Source: Pseudopyrenochaeta lycopersici
Lineage: Eukaryota; Ascomycota; Dothideomycetes; Pleosporales; Pseudopyrenochaetaceae
Assembly (NCBI GenBank): GCA_003313425.1
Contig: NHZP01000107.1
Coordinates: forward strand, 1 to 45,414
Reading direction: 5' to 3'
Length of the DNA stretch: 45,414 nt
In this document: positions 20,851 to 32,439 of the stretch, piece by piece
Numbering within the stretch: the stretch's first letter is position 1
Layout of the letters: the number at the start of each line of letters is the position of its first letter
Made by a program: the position numbers and the translations under genes
Notes under the pieces: model-generated
Databases searched by the model: none
Told to the model about the DNA's origin: nothing
The model's input: only the letters and a program-made list of their open reading frames with translations

Positions 20851-20897
20851 ATTACATTTTTTAGTTATTACATTTTTTAGTTATTACATTTTTTTAA
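20851..20897. repeat. 16-base tandem repeat (ATTACATTTTTTAGTT)
   Basis: Two exact units and a third altered one lie about 135 bases before the cox3 start. Confidence 0.85.
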
Positions 20898-21033
20898 TAA
20901 TAACTTATAGTAAGATATTTTTTAAAAACATAGAAAGTATTAGGTGTTAACCTAGAGATAAGGTATGCTATATTTTTTTGGGTGTGATTTTCAATAAATA
21001 AAAAGACGTATTATGAACTTATAATAAAATATT

Positions 21034-22285
21034 ATGTTAAATTTAAATAGAAGTAATTTTCAAGCACATCCTTTTCATTTAGTATCTCCTTCTCCATGAC
21101 CTTTATATACATCAGTTAGTTTATTAAGTCTTACTACATCTGCAGTTTTATCATTTCACGGTTTTGCTTATGCAGAATACAATTTAATATTGAGTCTAAC
21201 ATCATTAATATTATCTATGTCATTCTGATTTAGAGATATAATAGCAGAAGGTACATATATTGGTCATCATACTTTAGCCGTACAAAGAGGGTTAAACATT
21301 GGTGTTGCCTTATTCATAGTATCTGAAGCTTTATTTTTCTTAGCTATATTTTGAACATTTTTCCATAGTGCTCTTTCTCCTGCAGTAGAATTAGGTGCTA
21401 TGTGACCTCCTATGGGAATAGAAGCTATTGATCCCTTTGAACTACCGTTAATAAATACAGTTCTTTTATTAGCTTCAGGGTTTACTGTTACATATGCACA
21501 TCATTTTTTAATTAACGGAAAAAGAAGTAAAGCTTTATATGGTCTATTATATACTATCATATTAGCAACTGTATTCACAGGACTACAAGGTGTTGAATAT
21601 TCAGTATCATCATTCACTATTTCAGATGGAGCTTTTGGATCATGTTTTTACTTCGGAACAGGGTTAATCTAAGCCCCTTTTTTAATTACTATTACAAATA
21701 AACTACTAATAATGTTATGTATGTTACATAACAAAAAAAATTTTTTTTCTATAATAATATTTTTATCACAGATTATTCCAGGTTTAGTTAATAAATTTAG
21801 GTTTAGTTGATAAATTTAGGTTTAATAGGTTTAATAGGTAAATGTAGTTTTTAATAGAAAACAGGGAAAATTGCATAAAACTCCTACTTAATATAAAGGA
21901 CAATATGCAGCCAAGGATAAATCAGTAAAAGAATAAAATCATTTTTATATTAAGTACGATTTATAAAGGTTCAACGACTAAGAAAGTTCTTATTAACAAG
22001 AATATTATAATAACCCTGCAATTTATTCATTTATAAATTGATGACATAGTCTCAACCATTTGTTAAAATAAATGGAATAAAGGATAAAACCCTTTAATAT
22101 ACATTGTCCATGGATTACATGTAATGATAGGTACAGCATTTTTAGCTGTTGGTCTATGACGTGTACTAGCATATCATTTAACAAATAATCATCATCTAGG
22201 ATTAGAAGCTGGAATACTTTACTGACATTTTGTTGATGTTGTATGATTATTCTTATTTGTATCTATATATTACTGAGGATCTTAA
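21034..22285 (+). CDS. cox3: Cytochrome c oxidase subunit 3 (two exons)
   Basis: This 269-residue membrane subunit of complex IV is joined from exons 21034-21664 and 22107-22285. Exon 1 starts [17 protein letters not shown], the normal fungal start, and includes ...[13 protein letters not shown] and ends inside the YFGTG codons. Exon 2 continues [14 protein letters not shown] and ends FVSIYYWGS. The split falls within a Phe codon, and the joined length equals the family norm. Five TGA Trp codons are obvious. It is the first gene of the plus block. Confidence 0.96.
21665..22106 (+). other. Group I intron in cox3, no ORF
   Basis: This is 442 bases. The last exon base is T and the last intron base is G, as in group I introns. 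The exon end GGGT, with the next T, pairs with AGCCC in the intron, placing a U-G wobble exactly at the 5' splice site. P (AAAATTGCAT, about 21867) and Q (ATATGCAGCC, about 21903) give P4 (TGCAT/ATGCA). R (GGTTCAACGACTAAGA, about 21968) and S (GACATAGTCTC, about 22043) give P7 (GACTA/TAGTC). No homing endonuclease frame is present. Confidence 0.92.
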
Positions 22286-22326
22286 AGTTAAATAGTTATG
22301 TTAATACTTCACAAATACAATTTTCT

Positions 22327-22396
22327 CAGAATAATTTAAGGGAATATCTGTTAGATTTATCTAATACGAGTGGGAGTTCGAATCTCTCTATTCTGA
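22327..22396 (+). ncRNA. tRNA-like element before nad2
   Basis: Acceptor CAGAATA/TATTCTG is perfect (7 bp) and the T arm GGGAG-TTCGAAT-CTCTC is normal. Between D arm and T arm, however, there are only 16 bases, too few for a normal anticodon arm and variable loop; a palindrome TTAGATTTATCTAA sits there. No usable anticodon is seen. Its 3' end is one base before the nad2 start codon. Confidence 0.6.
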
Positions 22397-22397
22397 T

Positions 22398-24155
22398 GTG
22401 CTATTAAATTCATTAATCTTATTATTATTATCTAATTCTATTACATCAAGACGGGACAAATCTATCCTGTACTCAAGAGCAACAATTACTATTTTACTTA
22501 TCTCAGCTTTTATAGCGTATGATAATTTATTTCTTTTATTTTTAGCTAAAGGTATTGGAATATTTGGTGGATTATTCCATACTACAGCTACTACAAATTT
22601 TTTTCATATTTTTATTTTTTTAATAAGTAGTGTTATACTATTATTAACTTCATTTTATCCTAGAAAAGTCTGATTAAAAGAATATAGCAGTCCGAATAGA
22701 CTTATTTTTACTAAATTAATATATTACGGAACTTTAATACTAAACAAAATGGGAGAACAATTTAAGATTATAGAATATTCTTTAATTATCTTATTTATTG
22801 TTACAGGTAGTGTTTTTTTAATATCTACAAGTGATTTAGTATCTATATTCTTATCCATAGAATTACAAAGTTATGGATTGTATTTATTATCAACTATTTA
22901 TAGAGATTCAGAGCCAGCTACATCAGGTGGTCTTATGTATTTTTTACTAGGGGGATTGTCATCTTGTTTTATACTATTAGGTACAGCCCTACTTTATGCA
23001 AATTCTGGTACTACAAACTTAGATAGCCTATATATTATTACTAGTATATCTAATGTAAGTAAAGATAATCTTACAGGTTTACTTTATTGATATAAATCTT
23101 ACTATATACACATAAGTTTATTATTTATGGGAGTAGGATTTTTATTTAAAGTTTCCGCTGCACCATTCCATTTCTGAAGTCCTGATGTGTATGATGCTAT
23201 TCCTACTGTTGTAACAACTTTTGTGGCTATAATTGCAAAAATATCTATCTTTATTTTCTTATTAGAATTAGTACATTATACAAGTAAACCAATATTTGAT
23301 CTAGATTTTTCTTGAACTACAAGCTTATTATTTAGTTCTCTTTTATCTTTAGTTATAGGAACAATTGTAGGATTAACACAATCTAGAATAAAAAGACTAT
23401 TTGCGTTTAGTACTATATCACACGTAGGGTTTATATTACTAGGTTTAAGTATACACACTGTTGAATCTACACAAGCCTTTATGTTCTATTTAATCCAATA
23501 TTCTATATCAAATTTAAATGCCTTTATGTTAATTATTACTATAGGTTATTCTTTATATTGTTATGTACATAATGCTAATTCTACAAATAATTTTGAAACA
23601 GAAGATAGTTCTAAACAAGTAAATACTAAAGAAGGAAGTAGTGAAAATAGTAATAATTTACATGATGTAAATAACTCTCCTATTCAACTTATTGATCAGT
23701 TAAAAGGATATTACTATATAAACCCTATTTTATCCTTAAGTTTAGGAATCACTTTATTCTCTTTTGCCGGAATACCACCTTTAATAGGATTCTTTGGTAA
23801 ACAGATGATTTTAAGTGCAGCTATTGATAGCGGGTATATTTTTATGGCATTAGTTGCTATATTAACAAGTGTTATAAGTGCTGTGTATTATTTAGCTATA
23901 ATAAAACAAATCTTTTTTGATAAACCGGATTACACATTAAACGATGAATTAAAAAGTTTTAATGCAGACGGTTTAATCACTGAAAAAAACACTATTCTTA
24001 AAAAAGTTAATATAAAAATTAACAATATTGTTATATCAAGTTCATTAAGTTTATCTATTTCAATTATTACATTAATAATCACATTATTTATTTTTATACC
24101 AGAAGAATTATTAAGTTTAGCTAATATATTAGCATTAATACTATTTAATTTATAA
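22398..24155 (+). CDS. nad2: NADH dehydrogenase subunit 2
   Basis: This 585-residue proton-pumping membrane subunit of complex I shows conserved segments [19 protein letters not shown] (residues about 150), [20 protein letters not shown] and [16 protein letters not shown] hydrophilic Asn/Ser/Glu-rich insert lies at about residues 395-430. The start is taken as GTG at 22398, since no in-frame ATG is available before the conserved part and the tRNA-like element ends at 22396. The stop TAA directly abuts the nad3 ATG. Confidence 0.93.
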
Positions 24156-25940
24156 ATGACAAGTACAACTTTTTTCATTATCTTTATACCTATATTAGCT
24201 ATTTTATTATTAGCTATAAATTTAATTTTAGCACCGCATAATCCTTATCAAGAAAAAGATAGTGTTTTTGAGTGTGGGTTCCATTCATTTTTAGGTCAAA
24301 ATAGAACACAATTTAGCGTTTCATTCTTTATATTTGCTCTTTTATTTCTTTTATTTGATTTAGAAATATTACTAGTATACCCTTATAGTGTGAGTAGTTA
24401 TACTAATGATATATATGGTTTAGTAATTATGATGGTGTTTTTTGTATTATTGACTTTAGGATTTATATTTGAATTGGGTAAAAATGCATTAACTATAGAT
24501 AGTAGACAAACATCTTCATATAGTAATGGAGATACAGCTATACCACTTGCATTTCTTGCTGGTCCTTATGAACTACAAAAAAGCAGTTTTCTATTTTATA
24601 CAAATAGTTCTGATAAAAGAATACAATCTTTAACTTATAGTTCATTGTCTTCAGGTAAAACAATAGTTAGTTTCCCTTGAACCCTTCCTCAATTTACTAC
24701 CTTAAGTCTACAAAGTAACATTTTTCATTCTATAATCAATGCAATAGTTATGACTATAAAACACGATATAAAAAAGGCAATACGTAATTATCTAAAAGAA
24801 AAATTAGTAAGCTTTTACCATAAATCTAATTTACATATAAGAGGTAGTGTTATAGTAGCTAACTTACAAATTTTACATGATTTTTTTATTGCTATACAAC
24901 AATTGTTATTTATACTCTGTAATAAATACTATCTGCTTTATAATATATTTGTTTTTTTACGTATAGAATACCTTAATCTTCTTAATGGTAATATAAGAGG
25001 TATACACGTTAAATTACTTTTATTAATAGGATTTTACTGTTATAGTATAGACTATTACTACTGACTTATTATTATGCTACTAAGCAATAATATTAAGAAG
25101 TTTATACTAACTAGTGATTTTTACCAAGAATACACTAAGTTATGTAATAGTTTAGTTTATATTTTAACTATAATATATTTATTATCACTTACTATGTGTA
25201 TTAATTCTATACTAGATATTATTATATTTCCTTTATTGAAAACACTAGTTAGTCTTATAAAAAACATGTTCGATGGTATTTTAAACATGATGGGATCTAA
25301 CAAGGGTGAGTCTAGTAAAATTAACGATAATCAAAATCCTGATCCGAACCCAGGGCCAAAAAAAGGTTCGGATGTTTTTACCACAGATTCTGACAAAAAA
25401 CGTAAGGATGAATCAGCTACTGAATTAGAAAAGTTGAAGTCTGCGTTTGGTGAATTTAAACATGCTAATGTAGAGTTCATGAAGATCGAAAATAGAAACA
25501 AGACTAATAAAATTGACCATTTAGTAGATTTATGTAGAGATTATGATAAATATTTAACTAAGGACGATAAAGCGGAATTATACAAATTAATGTCTTCTGA
25601 AATTAAGAAATTCAAGTTCGACCAAAGTGAAACTATACATGAGTTCTGAAAAATGAAAAAAGATTCTAATAAGGCCGGTTGAGATAAAATAGTTGGAATA
25701 ACAGATATTTTTCAAAGAAATTCTAAACATATTCAAGAACAATTAGGTGGTAAAAAATCAGATATGAGTACAGTTTTTAGAAGTGAACTTGAACTATTCA
25801 AGACAACATATGCTAAAGCTTATAAGGAAAAAGAATCTGTTGTTAAAGATCAACTTGCTAAGTCTAGACAAACAGATAATTTACTTAAAAAGTATGGTAT
25901 GACTTTTTCAACTATGGTTAATGTAATGGTCGAAAAATAG
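24156..25940 (+). CDS. nad3: NADH dehydrogenase subunit 3 with a ~470-residue C-terminal extension
   Basis: This is one open frame of 594 codons. Residues 1 to about 120 are ordinary Nad3 of complex I (FECGFHSFLGQNRTQFSVSF; LFDLEILLVYPY; ending FELGKNALTIDSRQTSS). Normal Nad3 stops there; here the frame runs on without a stop, reading four TGA codons as Trp. The tail has a segment like the Cox1 C-terminus (LPQFTTLSLQS, about residues 178-188), two or more hydrophobic stretches (to about 380), a Pro/Asn/Gly linker (NPDPNPGPKKGSD) and a charged helical domain of about 190 residues with no recognised fold. The long stop-free tail argues that it is translated. It could be a fused new subunit, a cleaved polyprotein or a captured ORF. 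Confidence 0.88.
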
Positions 25941-26034
25941 TTTAAGTAGTTTAATTTTAAAAATTAAGCTATTTGTTAAGTAATTTAAATTTATAGAGGG
26001 GTATTTAATACTTAATAGATTACCTAATAGGTAA

Positions 26035-26059
26035 TTAACTATATAATCCATATAGTTAA
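26035..26059 (+). terminator. Hairpin downstream of the nad3 fusion
   Basis: A perfect 10 bp stem TTAACTATAT/ATATAGTTAA with loop AATCC lies about 95 bases after the nad3 fusion stop. It is a possible transcript 3' end. Confidence 0.45.
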
Positions 26060-26287
26060 CCATGAAATAGAATAACCTGTATATTAACCTGCGTGGCTCT
26101 AGTTACTAATTAGTTTTTACTATAGTATACGATATTAAAGCTAAAAATAACTTTTTTACAAGGTTATAATAATAATATCTAGATCTTTATGAAAATTGGA
26201 TCTATAATAATAGTAAACTGTAATAAATATATTTTTATTTCTTAACAAAGAAATAGTAGATATTTTGTTACTATCACTAAATGATAA

Positions 26288-26396
26288 AAGTGTATTGGAC
26301 CTACCATTTTGTATAGGTTATTTTATATTCAGGTAAACTATACGAGTACACTTATTTTTTAGGTTAATGTGACCCCTTGCTCCGATCCCATTAATC
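26288..26396 (+). promoter_or_regulatory. Structured leader region before cox1
   Basis: Two adjacent folds: a 66-base unit closed by AAGTGTA/TACACTT with an inner ACCTA/TAGGT hairpin, and an 8 bp stem GGTTAATG/CATTAATC with loop TGACCCCTTGCTCCGATCC. The C-rich loop stands out in this AT-rich genome. The first unit has tRNA-like acceptor length but no T loop. Confidence 0.35.
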
Positions 26397-26482
26397 ATTT
26401 TTCTGTAAGCAAAATTATATTATCTAAAAACAATGAATTTAATAAAAACAATAACCTAAATATAAAAACATCGGGAATTAGT

Positions 26483-28852
<2,370 letters not shown>

Positions 28853-28915
28853 TAATATGAAACCTTTCTAGTAAAATATAGATCCATTTTTATAAAATAA
28901 TTGTATTTTACAATT

Positions 28916-29074
28916 GACTTGTTATGAAAAATTGTTCGTGTACCATTTATAATACATGTTACATAATAGTATAACAAACCCCGGTCTATAAATAGGATTT
29001 ATAACTGGAAAATTGCATTACGAAATGTAAAGAGCAATTATGGGAGAAGAGTAAACTTATGTTTAATAAAGCCT
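28916..29074 (+). ncRNA. Recurrent structured intergenic element, copy B
   Basis: Lies after cox2. It has the ACTTGTTAT...TATAACAAACCC helix, then CCGGT...ACTGG and ATTGC...GCAAT stems in the variable middle, then GGGAGAAGAG, hairpin TAAAC-TTAT-GTTTA and TAAAGCCT. GGG/CCT closing keeps pairing through G-U. See copy A at 5083. Confidence 0.55.
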
Positions 29075-29117
29075 AACTAATAACAAAATATTATTATAAA
29101 AAATATTATAAAAAAAA

Positions 29118-29189
29118 AAGAAATTAGCTCAATGGAGAGAGCATTTGTTTAAATGCGGAAGGTTAAGTGTTCGATTCACTTATTTCTTA
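29118..29189 (+). ncRNA. tRNA-Val-like element before nad4
   Basis: It shares with tRNA-Val the acceptor AAGAAAT/ATTTCTT, D arm GCTC/GAGC and T arm AAGTG/CACTT. It is one base short in the anticodon arm, leaving a six-base loop TTAAAT and weak pairing. It is probably no longer a decoding tRNA but keeps the parts that RNase P and RNase Z recognise. Confidence 0.6.
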
Positions 29190-29300
29190 CTAGTTAACAT
29201 TAACTACATATATATGTAGTTAAATGGCAAAATATGTATGTTAATGTACTAAAAATACATTATATAAATTAAAATATACAATTTAATAATCTATTATACA

Positions 29301-29372
29301 TGAATGATTATTAGTTTAATGGTAGAACAAGATACTTTTAATAATCTAGGTTCGAGTATTCAATAAAAATAC
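29301..29372 (+). pseudogene. tRNA-Arg-like remnant
   Basis: The stretch TAGTTTAATGGTAGAACAAGATACTT matches tRNA-Arg(UCU) of the minus strand. The second half has lost its variable loop and T stem (AGG-TTCGAGT-ATT) and the acceptor no longer pairs. It is a plus-strand duplicate in decay, about 150 bases before nad4. Confidence 0.55.
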
Positions 29373-29517
29373 TCCATTTCTTTTTAGAATATATGTTTTA
29401 ATTTAGATTTTTATCAAGAATTTATTACCTTATTATACTTATGGTGTACTTTAAAGGTATATATGGTACATTATCATATAATACGAAATAGAGGTATTTA
29501 TTCTTTTTGTTTTATAA

Positions 29518-31131
29518 ATGTTATTATCATCTTTACTTTTAACACCTATATTAGGTGTACTTGCAATATTAATTAATAGGGATAATGGAGTTTCATTAAA
29601 AAATATAAAATTCATAGCGTTAACTACATCTATCTTAAATTTTTTTATTTCATTAATAATTTTTATTTTATTTGATTTTAGTACAAACCAGTTTCAATTT
29701 GTACAAGAATATCATGAAATAAGTTATTTTGACTTTTATCTAGGTGTAGACGGTTTATCTATATATTTCATTTTATTAACTACAATAATTATTCCTATCT
29801 CACTAGTATCTAATTGAAAATCAATAACAAAAGATGTAGAATCTTATGTTATTATCATACTATTATTAGAAACTTTATTACTAGCAGTTTTCTTAGTATT
29901 AGATATTTTACTATTTTATATCTTTTTTGAAAGTATATTACCACCATTATTTATATTGATAGGTATATTTGGATCAGATAATAGAGTAAAAGCTAGTTTT
30001 TATTTATTCTTATACACATTATTGGGTTCTTTATTTTTACTACTGTCTATATTAGCTATGTCATCTATTATGAGTACTACTGATTTCGATACTCTTTTTA
30101 AAGGAAATTTCCTTTATTTAACACAACTTTTCTTATTTTATGGTATCTTTATAGCTTTTGCTGTAAAAACTCCTACAATATTTTTAAATACATGACTTTT
30201 AAAAGCCCACGTTGAATCACCTTTAGGAGGAAGTATTATTTTAGCTGCTATTGTACTTAAATTAAGTTTATATGGTATACTAAGATTAATATTACCTGTA
30301 TTACCTAAAGCCTATATGGAGTATACTTATATAATTTTCTTAATTGGTGTTATTACAATAGTATATGCTAGTCTTAGTACATTAAGAACAATAGATATTA
30401 AAGAACTTATAGCATATAGTTCTGTTTCTCATGCTGCAGTTTATCTATTAGGTGTATTCAGTAACAGTATACAAGGTATTGAAGGTGCTATTAACTTAGG
30501 GTTGGCTCACGGACTAGTTTCACCAGGTCTATTTATTTGTGCAGGAGGTGTATTATATGATAGATCTTCTACAAGAGTAATCTCTTTCTACAGAGGAGTT
30601 ACTCAAGTAATGCCATTATTTGCTATATTATTCTTCATATTATGTCTTGCTAATTGTGGAGCTCCTTTATCATTAAATTTCATAGGAGAGTATTTATCAC
30701 TATATGGAATATTTGAAAGATCATCTTTATTTGGTGTCTTTGCAAGTTCTTCTATCATTTTCTCTGCAGCATACACTATATATATGTATCAAAGAATAGC
30801 TTTTGGAGGAGCTTATTCAAGAATGTTTACAGTTTCTATACCAGATTTAACTAAAAGAGAATTTACTATATTATTAATTTTAGTTATACCTACTGTATTC
30901 TTTGGTATTTATCCTGCTCCTATATTAGACGCTGTGCATTACTCAGTATCTACTTTATTATACTGTTTTGATTTAAATGTTATTAGTTGTGATGCACCTA
31001 AAGCTTGAGGAATATATTTCCAAGATTATAATAGCTATTATCCCCATTTTTTTGCATTATTATTTTGAGTATTAGTTATGGCTATGATTATTAACTATAT
31101 TACTTATATAAAAAAGGGTTTGTTAACGTAG
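29518..31131 (+). CDS. nad4: NADH dehydrogenase subunit 4 with Cox2-like tail
   Basis: This 537-codon proton-pumping subunit of complex I has conserved parts FFESILPPLFILIGIFG, WLLKAHVESPLGGSIILAAI and YSSVSHAAVYLLGVFSN. Ordinary Nad4 ends near residue 486 (ILDAVHYSVSTLLY). About 50 more residues follow: VISCDAPKAWGIYFQD, a near copy of the mature Cox2 N-terminus, and a hydrophobic helix. The stop is TAG at 31129. A run AAAAAAGGGTTT just before it lies where the next open frame (31095-31793) overlaps, so one missing A could hide a longer fusion. Start and core are certain; the true C-terminus is not. Confidence 0.92.
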
Positions 31132-31793
31132 GAAAATTTACTTTATACATTATATTAGCTAATATATCCATATCAACTATAATTCTATTACTATATACAA
31201 TATATATATTGTATGCTTTATATTGTACAATAGAATATGTTATATATAATGAAATTCTAGTAAATTTTCCTACAGAACAATATGCTATTTCAATCGGAAC
31301 AAATTCTCATCCAGTAGTACCAGATTCTTCTTCAGTAAAATGAAAAGAGAATATATTTTTAAGTTCTACAGGTGATCAAACTTCAAATACAAATCCTACG
31401 GGTGGGGAAGGATCAAGACCAAGTCTTTTTACTCCAGGTTGACAAGCTCCTGTACCTGACCAAGGGCCAGTTCCTACTCCTAATCAAGGAGAAAATCCAA
31501 CTATATTTACTACAGCTAAGAATAATGAGGCTTTAAATAGTTATAACACTTTTAATATTAAGGAAGGTACAGTTAATGAATGTGAATATACACAAGCAAA
31601 TCATATTTGAAATAAAAGAAACGAATGAGCTTTAGATAAGGTACATGGTCCTTGTTTCAGTTGTAAATCTGAAATAACTCAGTCTTACTTTAAATGTGAA
31701 TCATGTTTAAGACATTTATGTGGTGGATGCGATAAGAATTTCGATTCTCATGCTACAAAAACTTTCTTTGATCGTATTAATAGAACATCTTAA
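31095..31793 (+). CDS. Unknown ORF: membrane helix, low-complexity linker, Cys-rich end
   Basis: An open stretch of 232 codons overlaps the end of nad4 in another frame. It has no ATG, and four TGA codons are read as Trp. The order is: hydrophobic segment (IILANISISTIILLLYTIY), a Pro/Gly/Asn/Thr-rich linker, then a C-terminal region with spaced cysteines (CFSCKSE, KCESC, LCGGC), which looks like a zinc ribbon. Lack of a start codon and the homopolymer just upstream suggest it is really the continuation of nad4 by a single-base gap or a ribosomal frameshift. No family is recognised. Confidence 0.65.
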
Positions 31794-31927
31794 TGAATAG
31801 TTGAAAAGAATAGTCCAGACAACTACAGAAACAATTTAATAAGTCTTTTATATAGACTGTACGTATTCTTATTATTTTAATGAGATTATTATATTAACTT
31901 AATAATTAAATAGGTTGAATAATAAGT

Positions 31928-32011
31928 AACTTGTTATTTCTTATAAGATAACAAATCCTTCTTTATAGAAGAAATATGGGAGAAGATTAAATATGTAATT
32001 TACTAAAGCCC
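31928..32011 (+). ncRNA. Recurrent structured intergenic element, copy C (minimal)
   Basis: This shortest copy shows the core: ACTTGTTAT-TTCTTATAAG-ATAACAAATCC, a small hairpin TTCTT-TATA-GAAGAA, GGGAGAAGAT, hairpin TAAAT-ATGTA-ATTTA and CTAAAGCCC. Compared with copies A and B the last pair of the hairpin changed from C-G to T-A, keeping the helix. Confidence 0.55.
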
Positions 32012-32052
32012 ATAGCTAAAAAAAAAGAGCAAGTAAAAGTAGAAAAAACAAA

Positions 32053-32141
32053 AAGAGATTAACTCAATTAGGTAGAGTATTCGGATCTTTAACAGTAAAA
32101 ATAAAATCCGAAAGTTAAGTGTTCGAATCACTTATTTCTTA
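32053..32141 (+). ncRNA. tRNA-like element before nad4L, anticodon loop enlarged
   Basis: Acceptor AAGAGAT/ATTTCTT pairs, D arm ACTC/GAGT and T arm AAGTG/CACTT are sound. The anticodon stem is extended (TTCGGAT/ATCCGAA), with a 19-base A-rich loop. Its 3' half is identical to the tRNA-Val copies. It is unlikely to decode and is probably a processing signal. Confidence 0.6.
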
Positions 32142-32169
32142 CGCTAGCTATTAACTTATATTTTATACA

Positions 32170-32439
32170 ATGAATTTATCACTAATTTTATTTACAATTG
32201 GAACTTTAGGTTTTGTTTTAAACAGAAAAAACATTATATTAATGCTTATTTCAATAGAAATAATGCTATTAGCTATTACATTTCTAGTATTGGTTAGTTC
32301 ACTTAGCTTTGACGATATATTAGGTCAAACATATGCTATTTATATTATTGCCATAGCCGGAGCAGAATCTGCTATAGGTTTAGGTATTTTAGTAGCTTTT
32401 TATAGATTAAGAGGAAGTATTAGTATTGAATTTAAATAA
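32170..32439 (+). CDS. nad4L: NADH dehydrogenase subunit 4L (standard copy)
   Basis: This 89-residue small membrane subunit of complex I keeps the conserved [20 protein letters not shown] segment with the two membrane acidic positions. Its stop overlaps the nad5 ATG by one base (TAATG), the classic fungal nad4L/nad5 pair. The second copy at 2420/35027 is a derived duplicate. Confidence 0.97.
   Translation: MNLSLILFTIGTLGFVLNRKNIILMLISIEIMLLAITFLVLVSSLSFDDILGQTYAIYIIAIAGAESAIGLGILVAFYRLRGSISIEFK

Larger units (their letters stand above)
20232..21033. promoter_or_regulatory. Divergent intergenic region, candidate promoters or origin
   Basis: These 802 bases separate the start of the minus block (tRNA-Arg, rns) from the start of the plus block (cox3). 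It is the only place where both strands begin transcription outward, and it is the largest gene-free stretch outside the unusual plus-block spacers. It contains two ~95-base direct repeats, a 9-base and a 16-base tandem repeat, and no supported gene. Roles as promoter or replication start are inferred from this layout alone. Confidence 0.5.
25941..26482. other. Spacer between nad3 fusion and cox1, with hairpins
   Basis: This is 542 bases with no supported gene. It holds hairpins at 26035-26059 (TTAACTATAT/ATATAGTTAA, 10 bp, 5-base loop), a neighbouring palindrome TTACCTAATAGGTAA, a paired block at 26288-26353 (AAGTGTA/TACACTT enclosing ACCTA/TAGGT) and a stem at 26362-26396 (GGTTAATG/CATTAATC) with an unusually C-rich loop. 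These may be the 3' end of the nad mRNA and the cox1 leader. Confidence 0.5.
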
